Shown piece after piece: positions 26,179-35,623 of a stretch of 64,000 nt of DNA. Location of the stretch: the NCBI GenBank assembly GCA_963617485.1, contig CAVEPA010000002.1, forward strand, positions 157,550-221,549. Reading direction: 5' to 3'. Position 1 is the first letter of the stretch, and each line of letters opens with the position of its first letter. Position numbers and translations under genes: made by a program. The notes beneath the pieces were generated by a model. The model ran no database searches. It saw only the letters and a list, made by a program, of their open reading frames with translations, and was not told the origin of the DNA. Origin of the DNA: UBA1757 sp963617485 (GTDB lineage: Bacteria; Bacteroidota; Bacteroidia; Bacteroidales; UBA1402).

Positions 26179-27444
26179 ATGGAAACAACAGTCCTTCTTG
26201 TAGTGCTTCTTGTTGCCGTTCTGGCCTTGGCAGCTCTGCTTATGAATCTTAGTCGCAAACTGTCGGAATTGAAGAACGTTAAGCCCGACCTTGGCAACGA
26301 CTTCAGCCAGCTGCGGCAAGAGCTGTCAACCACCATTTCATCGCAAGTTTCGGCACTTTCGCAAACCATATCGACGGCGCAACAGAGCTCTGCAACGGTA
26401 CAGAAAGACGCGCTGGACAATCTCGACAAGAATCTGAAAACCCTACGAGCCGACTTGACTGTCGCTCAGGAAAATTTGCGCAAAAGTGTCGATGAAAACC
26501 TGAAAAATATTCGTGAGGGCAACGACCGTCAACTAGGCGAAATTCGTCAAACTGTCGATGAAAAGCTGCAAAAAACACTCGAAGACAAGATGACCAACTC
26601 TTTCAAGATGGTGAGCGAACGTTTGGAGCAAGTATACAAGGGCTTGGGAGAAATGCAGACATTGGCCACCAGCGTGGGTGACTTGAAAAAGGTGCTTTCA
26701 AACACCAAAACGCGAGGTATTGTGGGAGAAATCCAGCTGGAAGCCATCTTGCAGGAAATACTCACGCCCGACCAGTACGACAAGGATATCGCCACGCGCC
26801 CGGGTAGCAGTGAAAGAGTGGAGTTTGCCATCAAACTGCCTGGTAGTCAGGCTGGCGAGAATGTCTACCTGCCCATCGACGCGAAATTTCCCGGTGACTC
26901 TTATGCGGCGTTGCAGGATGCCTACCTCACTGGCGACAAACAGCAGATTGACGAGGCCTACAAGCACTTGGAGACTTTCATCAAGATGTCGGCTAAAACC
27001 ATACGCGAAAAATATATAGAGCCGCCCCATACCACCAATTTTGCCATTATGTTCCTTCCTTTCGAGGGCCTTTATGCTGAGGTGGTGAACCGCAATCTTA
27101 TCGAAATTCTGCAGCGCGACTATTCGGTGAACATCGCAGGGCCGTCCACCATGGCGGCCATGCTCAACGCGCTACAAATGGGATTCCGAACCTTGCAGAT
27201 ACAGAAGCGCAGCGATGAAGTGTGGAAAACCTTGTCGGCCGTCAAGACTGAATTCGAAACTTTCGGCTCGGTATTCAAGAAGGCTCAGGAGCGCATCAAA
27301 CAACTTGATCAGGAAATGGACAAGCTGGTAGGTACGCGTTCACGCGCCATAGAGCGCAAATTGCGAGGCGTTCAGTCGATAGACCTCAGTGAGGCCGACC
27401 GCATTGTAGACATCCAAGGAGAAGACCTGACTGCTTTGGAATAA
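26179..27444 (+). CDS. rmuC: DNA recombination protein RmuC
   Basis: This 421-residue protein has one N-terminal membrane anchor (residues about 4-22), a long coiled coil rich in Gln, Leu and Ser (about 25-150), and then the nuclease-like RmuC domain. Recognisable family stretches include RGIVGEIQLEAIL, YLPIDAKFPGDSY (with the D-A-K catalytic-like triad), FAIMFLPFEGLYAEV and MAAMLNALQMGFRTL. RmuC limits inversions at short inverted repeats in E. coli; the mechanism is not settled. It faces the convergent marC gene with 7 bp between the stops. This is notable in a window with several perfect inverted repeats, though no link is shown. Confidence 0.93.
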   Translation: METTVLLVVLLVAVLALAALLMNLSRKLSELKNVKPDLGNDFSQLRQELSTTISSQVSALSQTISTAQQSSATVQKDALDNLDKNLKTLRADLTVAQENLRKSVDENLKNIREGNDRQLGEIRQTVDEKLQKTLEDKMTNSFKMVSERLEQVYKGLGEMQTLATSVGDLKKVLSNTKTRGIVGEIQLEAILQEILTPDQYDKDIATRPGSSERVEFAIKLPGSQAGENVYLPIDAKFPGDSYAALQDAYLTGDKQQIDEAYKHLETFIKMSAKTIREKYIEPPHTTNFAIMFLPFEGLYAEVVNRNLIEILQRDYSVNIAGPSTMAAMLNALQMGFRTLQIQKRSDEVWKTLSAVKTEFETFGSVFKKAQERIKQLDQEMDKLVGTRSRAIERKLRGVQSIDLSEADRIVDIQGEDLTALE

Positions 27445-27451
27445 ACCGGTT

Positions 27452-28036
27452 TTAGAACAACTTGCCGATGTTGGAGGTGAACAGCTTCACGGAAATGGCC
27501 AGCAGAATGATGCCGAAGAATTTGCGTGAAATATAGATGCCTCCATCGCCCAGAACCTTCTCGAAGGTGGTTATCAGCTTGAGTATCGCGTAAATGACAA
27601 CCATATTGGCAATCAAGGCGAGCAAAATGTTGACAGATTGGTATTCGGCCCTAAGTGAGATAAGGGTGGTAAACGAGCCGGCGCCGCAGATAAGCGGGAA
27701 CACCAGCGGCACCATCGTCGACATACTCTTGGGTGATTTTTCGTAGTGGAACAGTTCTACGTCGAAAATCATCTCGATGGCAACGGCGAAGATGACGATG
27801 GAACCCGCAACGGCGAACGATTGAATGTCGACGCTGAAGAGCGAAAGAATGTAGTCGCCCGCATACAGGAAAATGACGGAAATAAGCAGCGAGATGATGG
27901 TGACTTTGCCTGCCGGGATATTGCCGGTATGGTTTTTAATGTCGATGATAATCGGAGTCGACCCGAGAATATCGAAAATGGCGAAGAGAACCACGAAGGC
28001 TCCAGCAATCTCTTTAAAATTGATACCCAGTTCCAT
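27452..28036 (-). CDS. MarC family integral membrane protein
   Basis: This 194-residue protein has six predicted transmembrane helices and the family's opening signature, AFVVLFAIFDILGSTPII, followed by the conserved PLVFPLICGAGSFTTLISL in the middle. MarC proteins (UPF0056) are conserved but of uncertain function; the old link to multiple antibiotic resistance has been withdrawn. It appears to be a single-gene unit. A TATTTTTG box on the minus strand (28099-28092) is a possible -7 element about 55 bp before the ATG. Confidence 0.92.
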   Translation of the reverse strand: MELGINFKEIAGAFVVLFAIFDILGSTPIIIDIKNHTGNIPAGKVTIISLLISVIFLYAGDYILSLFSVDIQSFAVAGSIVIFAVAIEMIFDVELFHYEKSPKSMSTMVPLVFPLICGAGSFTTLISLRAEYQSVNILLALIANMVVIYAILKLITTFEKVLGDGGIYISRKFFGIILLAISVKLFTSNIGKLF

Positions 28037-28249
28037 AATGTTTGACTTCTAAGTGTTCTGTAAAAATCTGAGCGCCATAATTTGAACGCCGCAAAAATAA
28101 TCTTTGCTTTAGGATTCTACACCATGAATGCGGAAAAAAATACACTTCTTATACAGACACACAGACTTCTTCGTGCCAAACAAATATGTCTTCAAAAATC
28201 CTTTGCAAAAATGTACCCACTTATTTTTTCATCATCACTTATCGTTTAT

Positions 28250-28257
28250 TAAATTTG
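28250..28257 (+). promoter_or_regulatory. Putative -7 box upstream of the M3 peptidase gene
   Basis: TAAATTTG fits TAnnTTTG, with TTTC at the expected -33 place. The ATG at 28309 follows 51 bp later. The marC/peptidase gap (28037-28308) is otherwise AT-rich and featureless. Confidence 0.5.
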
Positions 28258-28308
28258 CAAAAATTTAGAGAAATTGGCGGAATATTTAATGACCAAAAGA
28301 ATAACAAT

Positions 28309-30402
28309 ATGAAAATCAAACACTTAGTGATTATGTCTGCAATCGTGGCTACGCTTGCTTCGTGCAGCGAAAGCAATCCTTTTTTAAGAGATTACACTAC
28401 TTATAGACAAACACCTCCCTTTGCCGAAGTTAAAGTCGAACATTTCAAACCTGCTTTTCTGGAAGGTATCAAACAGCAGGAAGCTGAAATCGAGGCTATC
28501 GTCAACAATCCTGAAGAACCCACCTTTGAAAATACCGTTGAGGCTCTCGAAAAATCCGGTGAAATCCTGGGCAAGGTTATGGCCGTGTTCAGCGTCTACA
28601 CCAATAGCGAAATGACCGATGAACTGATGGCTGTCGAAGCGGAACTGATGCCTATCTTGTCGGAACACTACAGCAATATCTCATTGAATGAGAAATATTT
28701 TGCGCGCGTCAAGGCTTTGTACGACAACCGTCAAAATCTTGGCTTGAACGGCGAGCAGATGCGAATGCTTGAGGAATCTTACGAAGGCTTCGTCAACAGC
28801 GGTGCTACCCTGCAAGGTGCCGACCGCGACAAGTGCCGCGAACTCAGCGCCCGTCTGAGCCAACTTACCATGACTTTCGGTCAGAATGCCCTAAAGGCCA
28901 CGAACGCCTACAACAAGCATATTACCGATATCAAGGAACTGGAGGGCATGCCTCAGGGCGAACTCGACAAAGCTGCTTCCAAGGCCAAGAAAGAAGGACT
29001 GGACGGTTGGGTCTTCGACCTTTCTACCCCCAGCTATCTGGGTGTTCTCACTTATTGCAAGAATCGCGAGCTGCGCAAGGAGATGTACCTGGCCAACAAT
29101 TCGCGTGCCGTTGGCGGTGAATTCGACAACACTTCCGTTATCAAAGACATCGTGAATACCCGTCTGGAAATGGCCAAACTGTTTGGCTACAAGAACTATG
29201 CAGAGTATTCCCTCAAGGATAAGATGGCCAAGAACAGCGAAAACGTCTACAAGATGCTCGACCAATTGCGCGAAGCCTATTTTGAGCCTAATGTCAAGGA
29301 GCACAAGGCAGTACAAGATTATATCAACAGAACCGAAGCAGAACCTTTCGTTTTGGCCCCTTGGGATTGGTCTTACTATTCCAACAAGCTGCAAACCGAA
29401 CTTTTCGACATCAACGATGAAATTTTGCGTCCGTATTTCGAACTCGACAAGGTTAAGCAAGGCGTGTTCGGTCTGGCTAACAAACTCTATGGTATCCGTC
29501 TGGAAAAGAACGACCAGATTCAGGTTTGGAACGACGAAGTGGAAGCTTTCGAAGTTTTCGACAAAGACGGTTCGTTCATCGGTGTGCTGTACACCGACTT
29601 CTTCCCCCGCGATAGCAAGCGTGCCGGTGCATGGATGAGCGACATCGTTTCTCAGTGCAACATCCAAGGCCAGCGCAGATATCCCTTCATTACGTTGACT
29701 ACCAATTTCAGCCCCGCAACCGAAGACAAGCCCGCTTTGCTCACCTTCGACGAAGTGACCACTTTCCTGCATGAGTTCGGCCACTGCCTGCACGGGTTAC
29801 TTTCCAATGTCAGCTATCCTTCTTTGGCCGGCACCAACGTGGCTCGCGACTTTGTGGAACTGCCTTCGCAGCTGATGGAAAATTGGGCATATGAGAAGGA
29901 GTTCCTGTCCGAATTCGCCTATCATTACCAGACCAACGAACTGATTCCGATGCAACTGATTCAGAAAATCAAGGATGCCGGTAATTTCAACGTGGCCCGC
30001 AACTGCTGCCGTCAGTTGAGTTTCGGCTATTTGGACATGGCCTACCATACCATTACCGAACCTTTTGCTGCTGATGTTGTGAATTTCGAGAAGGAAGCTT
30101 GGAAATCGACCGTTTCACTGCCCATGCCCGATGGTTGCTGCATGAGTACTTCTTTCACGCACTTGTTCAGTGGCGGTTATGCTGCCGGTTACTACAGCTA
30201 CAAATGGTCTGAAATTTTGGCTTTGGACGCTTACGACTATTATACCGAGAGAGCCGTCTTCGACACCGAACGTGCTGCTTCTTTCCGCGAAAATATCCTT
30301 TCCAAGGGTAATACCAAGGATCCTCAGGTGCTCTATCGTCAGTTTAGGGGTCAAGATGCCTCTATCAATGCCATGTTGCGTCACAATGGTATTATCAAAT
30401 GA
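28309..30402 (+). CDS. M3 family metallopeptidase (peptidyl-dipeptidase Dcp-like) lipoprotein
   Basis: This 697-residue protein starts at ATG 28309 with a lipoprotein signal (IVATLASCSE); the in-frame extension to 28186 precedes the promoter and is discarded. M3 peptidases are thimet-oligopeptidase-fold zinc enzymes that trim short peptides. The HEFGH zinc motif lies at residues 488-492, with a downstream Glu ligand in RDFVELPSQLMENW. Other conserved stretches are PFAEVKVEHFKPAF near the start and TSFTHLFSGGYAAGYYSY near the end. The lipid anchor suggests periplasmic peptide recycling. The stop overlaps the start of the dCMP deaminase gene (ATGA), giving a probable four-gene operon through 33021. 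Confidence 0.94.
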   Translation: MKIKHLVIMSAIVATLASCSESNPFLRDYTTYRQTPPFAEVKVEHFKPAFLEGIKQQEAEIEAIVNNPEEPTFENTVEALEKSGEILGKVMAVFSVYTNSEMTDELMAVEAELMPILSEHYSNISLNEKYFARVKALYDNRQNLGLNGEQMRMLEESYEGFVNSGATLQGADRDKCRELSARLSQLTMTFGQNALKATNAYNKHITDIKELEGMPQGELDKAASKAKKEGLDGWVFDLSTPSYLGVLTYCKNRELRKEMYLANNSRAVGGEFDNTSVIKDIVNTRLEMAKLFGYKNYAEYSLKDKMAKNSENVYKMLDQLREAYFEPNVKEHKAVQDYINRTEAEPFVLAPWDWSYYSNKLQTELFDINDEILRPYFELDKVKQGVFGLANKLYGIRLEKNDQIQVWNDEVEAFEVFDKDGSFIGVLYTDFFPRDSKRAGAWMSDIVSQCNIQGQRRYPFITLTTNFSPATEDKPALLTFDEVTTFLHEFGHCLHGLLSNVSYPSLAGTNVARDFVELPSQLMENWAYEKEFLSEFAYHYQTNELIPMQLIQKIKDAGNFNVARNCCRQLSFGYLDMAYHTITEPFAADVVNFEKEAWKSTVSLPMPDGCCMSTSFTHLFSGGYAAGYYSYKWSEILALDAYDYYTERAVFDTERAASFRENILSKGNTKDPQVLYRQFRGQDASINAMLRHNGIIK

Positions 30403-30827
30403 GTAGCAAACAGGAAGAACTAGACAAACGATATATGCGCATGGCCTTGATTTGGGCCGAGAACTCCTATTGCACCCGCCGGCAGGTGGGTGCAATCATG
30501 GTTAAAGACCAGCGCATCATTTCCGATGGATACAATGGTACGCCATCGGGGTTCGAGAACATTTGCGAAGACGAGAACAATAAGACCAAACCCTATGTGC
30601 TTCATGCTGAGGCCAATGCTATCTCGAAAGTGGCTCGCTCGCACAATAGCAGCGATGGTGCCACCATCTATGTGACAGCCTGTCCATGCATTGAATGTGC
30701 CAAACTGATTATTCAGGCTGGCATCAAGCGCGTTGTTTACGGAGAACCTTATCATCTCGATGATGGTCTGCAATTGCTTAAAAGAGCTGGCATACAGGTG
30801 GATTTTGTCGATAACCGTCAGCTCTAA
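30399..30827 (+). CDS. Deoxycytidylate (dCMP) deaminase family protein
   Basis: A 142-residue cytoplasmic zinc enzyme of the cytidine/deoxycytidylate deaminase fold, probably converting dCMP to dUMP for thymidylate synthesis. The zinc site is complete: H69 and catalytic E71 in HAEANA, and C97 and C100 in TACPCIECAK. The N-terminal region CTRRQVGAIMVKDQRIISDGYNG is written here by its ends (CTRRQVG ... SDGYNG) and is typical of ComEB/Dcd-type enzymes. It overlaps the upstream peptidase gene by 4 bp and precedes the S41 protease gene by 24 bp, an order I recall from Bacteroides genomes. Confidence 0.93.
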   Translation: MSSKQEELDKRYMRMALIWAENSYCTRRQVGAIMVKDQRIISDGYNGTPSGFENICEDENNKTKPYVLHAEANAISKVARSHNSSDGATIYVTACPCIECAKLIIQAGIKRVVYGEPYHLDDGLQLLKRAGIQVDFVDNRQL

Positions 30828-30851
30828 TCACTGTTCACTAAACAAATTTTC

Positions 30852-32483
30852 ATGAAGACATCCGTTAAAACCATATTGCTGGCCATAGTATGTGCCTTTC
30901 TCTGTGTGTTGCTGGGTAGCGAAATCTACAAGGCCACAACCCGTCCGCGTGGCAAGGCTGTTAGGGTGGTGCAGCAGGGGGCCAACAAACTCGATGCCGT
31001 GCTGAACCTGGTCGATTCCAAGTATGTGGAAGAGGTTGATACCAAGGAAATTGTGGAGAAGCTTATCCCTGATGTTTTGGAAGAACTCGACCCGCATTCT
31101 GTGTATATTCCTGCCACGGAGATGGAAAAGACCATGGAGGAAATGGATGGTTCATTTACCGGTGTGGGCATACAGTTCAACATCCGTGAGGACAGTGTAC
31201 GCGTGGTGGCCATTGTCAACGGCGGGCCGGCCGAACATGCCGGTTTGCGTGCGGGCGACTGCATTGTGATGGTTGACGACAGCGTGTTTACCGGCGAGAA
31301 AATCAACAACGATCTGGTGCTGAAGACTTTGCGCGGCCCGAAAAATTCCAAGGTGAAATTAGGCGTGGTGCGTCGCGGCACCGAAGGGGTGCTACCTTTT
31401 ACGCTGACGCGCAACGACATCCCCGTGAACAGTATCACCGCTTCGTATAAAATCGGCCAAGACATCGCCTACATCAAGATAGACAATTTCTCGCGCACCA
31501 CTTACGAGGAGTTTCTCAACAAAATGACGTTCTTTAGTCAACGAGAAGGCTGCAATCGCTTGATACTGGACCTTCGTGGTAATCCTGGCGGACTGATGGG
31601 ATCTGCGTTATCCATTTTGAACGAGTTTCTGCCCAAGAACCGTCTGATGCTATATGTGGAAGGTCGTTCCTATCCGCGCGAAGAAAGCTACAGTGATGGC
31701 CGCGGCGCTTTCCGTCAAGTGCCGTTGGTGGTGTTAATGGACGAGTGGTCGGCTTCTGCAAGTGAGATTGTGGCGGGGTCCATCCAGGACAATGACCGCG
31801 GTTACATTGTGGGCCGCCGTTCGTACGGCAAAGGTTTGGTGCAGCAGCAGATTCCCTTCAAAGACGGTTCTGCCGTGCGCTTGACGGTGGCGCATTACTA
31901 CATACCCTCGGGCCGTAATATCCAGAAACCCTATACCAAGGGCAATTTCGTGGACTATGAAATGGATATCGTACACCGTTGGGAAAGGGGCGAGTTCGGC
32001 TCGCTCGACAGCATCCATGTGGCCGACAGTTTGCGCTTCAGCACCTATGGTGGTCGCACGGTTTATGGTGGCGGCGGTATTATGCCCGATTATTTTGTCC
32101 CCGTCGATACGCTGGTCAACCAAAACGACTGGCTCGTACAGATTACCAATAAAAACCTTATTTATCTGTTTGCCTCTTCGTGGGTGGATGCCCGTCGTGA
32201 ACGTTTGGAACAGCTAAAGGATGCCGATGCACTGAGAAATCAGATGAAGCTCGAGAATGTCTACAATCAATTCGTTACCTACAGTCAAGCTAAAGGGGTG
32301 GCTTCTACAGTGGCCCAGCGCAACGAGGTAAAAGAGGAAGTGAAGCTCCGCCTGGATGCTTATGTGGTACGTCATGTGTTGGGCGAGGACGCGTTCTGGG
32401 AAATTCTGCAGGAAGACGACAATACCCTGCTTAAAGCTGTTGAATTGATAGCCACGATGGACAACAATGTCGCAGACGACTAA
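30852..32483 (+). CDS. S41 family C-terminal processing peptidase
   Basis: This 543-residue protein has an N-terminal signal/anchor (ILLAIVCAFLCVLLG), a PDZ domain (about residues 95-175: GSFTGVGIQFN ... GGPAEHAGLRAGD), and the tail-specific protease domain. The Ser-Lys dyad is visible: S304 in WSASASEIVAGS and K327 in RSYGKGLVQQ. CtpA-type enzymes act in the periplasm on C-termini of exported proteins or cell-wall hydrolases. A C-terminal helical extension (about residues 430-543) is common in Bacteroidetes members. Its last 17 bp overlap the start of the following gene. Confidence 0.95.
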   Translation: MKTSVKTILLAIVCAFLCVLLGSEIYKATTRPRGKAVRVVQQGANKLDAVLNLVDSKYVEEVDTKEIVEKLIPDVLEELDPHSVYIPATEMEKTMEEMDGSFTGVGIQFNIREDSVRVVAIVNGGPAEHAGLRAGDCIVMVDDSVFTGEKINNDLVLKTLRGPKNSKVKLGVVRRGTEGVLPFTLTRNDIPVNSITASYKIGQDIAYIKIDNFSRTTYEEFLNKMTFFSQREGCNRLILDLRGNPGGLMGSALSILNEFLPKNRLMLYVEGRSYPREESYSDGRGAFRQVPLVVLMDEWSASASEIVAGSIQDNDRGYIVGRRSYGKGLVQQQIPFKDGSAVRLTVAHYYIPSGRNIQKPYTKGNFVDYEMDIVHRWERGEFGSLDSIHVADSLRFSTYGGRTVYGGGGIMPDYFVPVDTLVNQNDWLVQITNKNLIYLFASSWVDARRERLEQLKDADALRNQMKLENVYNQFVTYSQAKGVASTVAQRNEVKEEVKLRLDAYVVRHVLGEDAFWEILQEDDNTLLKAVELIATMDNNVADD

Positions 32484-33021
32484 CGCTCAAGAAAAACAGG
32501 CGCTTCGCTCGGAGATAAGAAGGCTTAAACGCTTGCAGCGCAGCGAGGATTTGCGTGTGTGGTCGGAGAAGATTTGCGGCCGCGTCTTGGAACTGAACGA
32601 ATGGCGGCAGGCCAGTACGGTGTTGCTGTATGCTGCGTTGCCTGACGAAGTGAACACCGAAGGCTTGCAGGAGGCAGCGCTTGCCGCTGGCAAGCGCTGC
32701 CTCCTGCCGGTGGTTCAAGGTGACATCCTCAAGCTTCGTCCCTACACAAGGGCAACGGTAATGCAATCAGGACCCTTTCATATCGCCGAGCCGTTTGGCG
32801 AGGACTTTGTCGACTACGCAGCCATCGACCTGGCGATAATTCCCGCTATGGCTTATGACCTCGAAGGTCACCGTTTGGGCCGTGGCAAAGGCTATTACGA
32901 CCGTCTGTTGCCGCTTTTGAACTGCCCTTTGATAGGCATAGCCTACCCCTTTCAAATACTCGAAAAAATACCCGTCGAACCTTGGGATATCCCTGTCCGA
33001 CGGGTAGTGTCAGTTGAGTAG
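32467..33021 (+). CDS. 5-formyltetrahydrofolate cyclo-ligase
   Basis: A 184-residue cytoplasmic enzyme that converts 5-formyl-THF to 5,10-methenyl-THF with ATP. The N-terminus is basic (KQALRSEIRRLKRLQ), as usual for the ATP-phosphate site. The signature GHRLGRGKGYYDRLL lies near residues 134-148, preceded by IIPAMAYDLEG. The start (ATG 32467) lies within the last codons of the S41 gene, so it is probably coupled to it. Gene symbols used for this enzyme vary (ygfA, fau), so none is given. Confidence 0.92.
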   Translation: MSQTTNAQEKQALRSEIRRLKRLQRSEDLRVWSEKICGRVLELNEWRQASTVLLYAALPDEVNTEGLQEAALAAGKRCLLPVVQGDILKLRPYTRATVMQSGPFHIAEPFGEDFVDYAAIDLAIIPAMAYDLEGHRLGRGKGYYDRLLPLLNCPLIGIAYPFQILEKIPVEPWDIPVRRVVSVE

Positions 33022-33029
33022 CCGCCTAC

Positions 33030-34340
33030 TTATTTGCTTGCTTTCTTCAGCGCTTTCTCCAGCTTGCTGATGGCCTTTTCCTGGTCCTCGATGGTCTTTT
33101 CCTGATTCTCGATGGTGGTCAGCAGCGAGTTCAGCTCTTCATTGTCCACATCCTTGGGGAACTGGGCATCCACGCGGTTCAAGAAATCGGCCAATACATT
33201 CATATAATTGGTAAAGGCATCGAAGGGAGAATCGTAGGGGCTGAAGATCTTGTAAAGCCCGCCATCGGTAAACTGCTTGGTGCTCATATAGAAGAAGTGG
33301 TCGCTTACTTGCAGGTACTTCCAGTCTTGCAGCAGACGACGGTCCTTGCAAAGGTGTACACGCTCGCTGACGCTATAGAGTTTGTTCAGCGCTTCATTTT
33401 GTAAATCGTTGCCCATCCAGGCACTGAGGTCTTTTTCTTCATCGGCCCAAGAAATAGGCGTTGGAACGCTCAGTTCACCCACGGGTTTCAACTTCATGGA
33501 CACTTCGTTGGGCGTTAGGAACTCTATACCACGCTGTGCAGCGAAGTAAGGCAGGGCCTTTAGAAACTCGAAGATACCGCTTTCGCGCGGTTGCAGGTTG
33601 CCGAAGGTTTCATAGTTCATAAACAAGTTGATGACCTGTTCGTTTTCGGGTGTCTGGGCTATCCAGTCGATGAACTTGTCGGCCACCAACGGATATTCGT
33701 TCCAAGCGGTGTTGGAGAAACGGAAGGTGATATCGTCGCTCAACTTATTGTTCTTGAGCAAAACTTTCAGGTTGCTGTTGCCGGCGCACTGGTAAACGAA
33801 GTTGGGACTCTTCCATCCCAGCACCGATTTTGCACCATCGGCAATGATGGTTTTGTAGCCCAAAGACTGCACCAAATTGCCGATTTCATCGGAATAAATC
33901 AGCTCGGTGTTGCGGAATGTCTTGGGCTTCTGGCCGAAGAGCCGCTGGATATGCTGATGTTGCTCCTTCACCTGACGGCAGAACTCGTCTTCGTCCTTGA
34001 TGGAGGCTAAAGAGTGAGCGCTGGTTTCGGCCAAAAATTCTACACAGCCGGTCTTGGCCAAGGCCTTGAAACTCTCGATGACTTCGGGTGCATACAGCTC
34101 TAGCTGATCGAGAGCCACGCCGGAAATGGAGAAAGCTACCTTGAATCTGCCTTTGTTGGCCTCAATCATTTCCAGCAACAGCTCGTTGGCGGGAAGAAAA
34201 CTGCTGGCGGCAATCCGCTGCATAATCTGTTCGTTGGAGAAATCGTCGTAGTAGTAGTGGTCTGCGCCGATGTCGAAGAAACGGTACCTTTTCAGACGGA
34301 AAGGTTGATGAATCTGGAAATAGAAACAAATAGTCTTCAT
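33030..34340 (-). CDS. GH57 family glycoside hydrolase (alpha-amylase/glucanotransferase type)
   Basis: This 436-residue protein begins with the GH57 region I (CFYFQIHQPFRLKRY; the H-Q-P is at residues 11-13) and has the VALDQLELYAPEV and EFLAETSAHSL regions expected of the (beta/alpha)7 barrel. The last 40 residues form a charged coiled coil (repeated KTIEDQEKAI-type heptads). No signal peptide is seen, so it is cytoplasmic. It is the last gene of a three-gene minus-strand operon with a GT4 transferase and a debranching enzyme, so it probably acts on glycogen. Whether it hydrolyses or transfers glucans cannot be read. It lies 8 bp from the convergent cyclo-ligase gene. Confidence 0.92.
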   Translation of the reverse strand: MKTICFYFQIHQPFRLKRYRFFDIGADHYYYDDFSNEQIMQRIAASSFLPANELLLEMIEANKGRFKVAFSISGVALDQLELYAPEVIESFKALAKTGCVEFLAETSAHSLASIKDEDEFCRQVKEQHQHIQRLFGQKPKTFRNTELIYSDEIGNLVQSLGYKTIIADGAKSVLGWKSPNFVYQCAGNSNLKVLLKNNKLSDDITFRFSNTAWNEYPLVADKFIDWIAQTPENEQVINLFMNYETFGNLQPRESGIFEFLKALPYFAAQRGIEFLTPNEVSMKLKPVGELSVPTPISWADEEKDLSAWMGNDLQNEALNKLYSVSERVHLCKDRRLLQDWKYLQVSDHFFYMSTKQFTDGGLYKIFSPYDSPFDAFTNYMNVLADFLNRVDAQFPKDVDNEELNSLLTTIENQEKTIEDQEKAISKLEKALKKASK

Positions 34341-34360
34341 AACGTATGTTTTTTTAATTA

Positions 34361-35623
34361 TTATCTACCTAAAACCTGGTCGTAGATGCGGCGCACCTTC
34401 TGGCCGGCATATTCCCATTTAATCTCGTCCACCTCGCGCTTGCCTTCTACCCTAAGGTATTCGTACATAGCCGGATAGGTGATGATGGAATAAATGGCAT
34501 CGGCCATAGCATCGATGTCCCAGTAATCGGTCTTGATGACATTGTTCAGAATCTCGGCGCAGCCCGATTGTTTGGAAATGATAGAGGGAACGCCCACTTG
34601 CATGGCTTCCAGCGGGGAAATGCCGAAGGGCTCCGACACGGAAGGCATGATGTAAACATCGCTCGACTTGAGCATTTTGTAGACATCCAAGCCCTTCTGG
34701 AATCCAGGGAAGTGGAAACGGTCGGCAATGCCGCGCTTGGCGGCCAGGCGAATCATGGCGTTCATCATATCGCCGCTGCCAGCCATGACAAAACGTACAT
34801 TGTCGGTTTTCTGCAGCACCTTGTAAGCGGCTTCCACAAAATATTCCGGACCTTTCTGCATGGTGATGCGGCCCAGAAAAGTAACCACCTTCTGTTGGCA
34901 ATTGCGTATGGGCTCAATGTCCTTGATAGCCTGGCTGACGGGGTCTACAGCATTGTGTACCGTGCTGACTTTGCGCGGGTCTTGATAATATTTGTTGATG
35001 ACAGTATTGCGCGTAAGGTTGCTCACGCAAATGATGTGGTCGGCGTTGTCCATACCGTCCTTCTCGATGCGGTACACATCCGGGTTGACGTTGCCGCGGC
35101 TACGGTCGAAGTCGGTGGCGTGTACGTGAATGACCAGAGGCTTGCCGGTGACACTCTTGGCGTGGATGCCGGCCGGGTAGGTGAGCCAGTCGTGCGAGTG
35201 GATGATATCGAACTGTTCGGTGCGGGCAATGACTCCGGCGCAAATGGAATAGTTGTTAATCTCCTCCAACAAGTTGTCGGGATAGCGCCCCGAGAACTCC
35301 AGACAGCCAAGGTCGTTGGTGTGCATGTAACGGAAGTCGGCATAGATGTGTGCGCGCAAGTCGTAGTATTTCTGCGGGTCCATATACGAGCCGAAGCGTT
35401 CTTGCAAAGTCTCGTAAGGAACATCTTTCCAGACGATGGGGGTATTGTTCAGACCGATGATTTTCAGAAAACTCTGGTCTTCATCACCAAAAGGTTTGGG
35501 CAGGCAGAAGGTTATCTCCATGTCTTCTTGTTTGGACATGCCTCGCGTCAATCCGAAGCTGGCCGTGCCCAGGCCTCCTAAAATATGCGGGGGAAACTCC
35601 CAGCCGAACATCAATGCTTTCAT
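34361..35623 (-). CDS. GT4 family glycosyltransferase, probable glycogen synthase
   Basis: This 420-residue GT-B-fold enzyme starts with the nucleotide-sugar loop of glycogen synthases (FGWEFPPHILGGLGTASFGL, G-G-L-G motif at about residues 16-19). It continues with IIHSHDWLTYPAGIHAK and TVHNAVDP, and the C-terminal donor-binding motif SEPFGISPLEAMQVGVPSI carries the E-x7-E pair. Its start overlaps the stop of the debranching enzyme gene (ATGA, 35620-35623), and a GH57 gene follows 20 bp later. This context makes an alpha-glucan-building role likely; the nearby short GT5-like protein at 43549 does not keep the donor motifs, so this enzyme is the better candidate for the catalytic synthase. Confidence 0.88.
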   Translation of the reverse strand: MKALMFGWEFPPHILGGLGTASFGLTRGMSKQEDMEITFCLPKPFGDEDQSFLKIIGLNNTPIVWKDVPYETLQERFGSYMDPQKYYDLRAHIYADFRYMHTNDLGCLEFSGRYPDNLLEEINNYSICAGVIARTEQFDIIHSHDWLTYPAGIHAKSVTGKPLVIHVHATDFDRSRGNVNPDVYRIEKDGMDNADHIICVSNLTRNTVINKYYQDPRKVSTVHNAVDPVSQAIKDIEPIRNCQQKVVTFLGRITMQKGPEYFVEAAYKVLQKTDNVRFVMAGSGDMMNAMIRLAAKRGIADRFHFPGFQKGLDVYKMLKSSDVYIMPSVSEPFGISPLEAMQVGVPSIISKQSGCAEILNNVIKTDYWDIDAMADAIYSIITYPAMYEYLRVEGKREVDEIKWEYAGQKVRRIYDQVLGR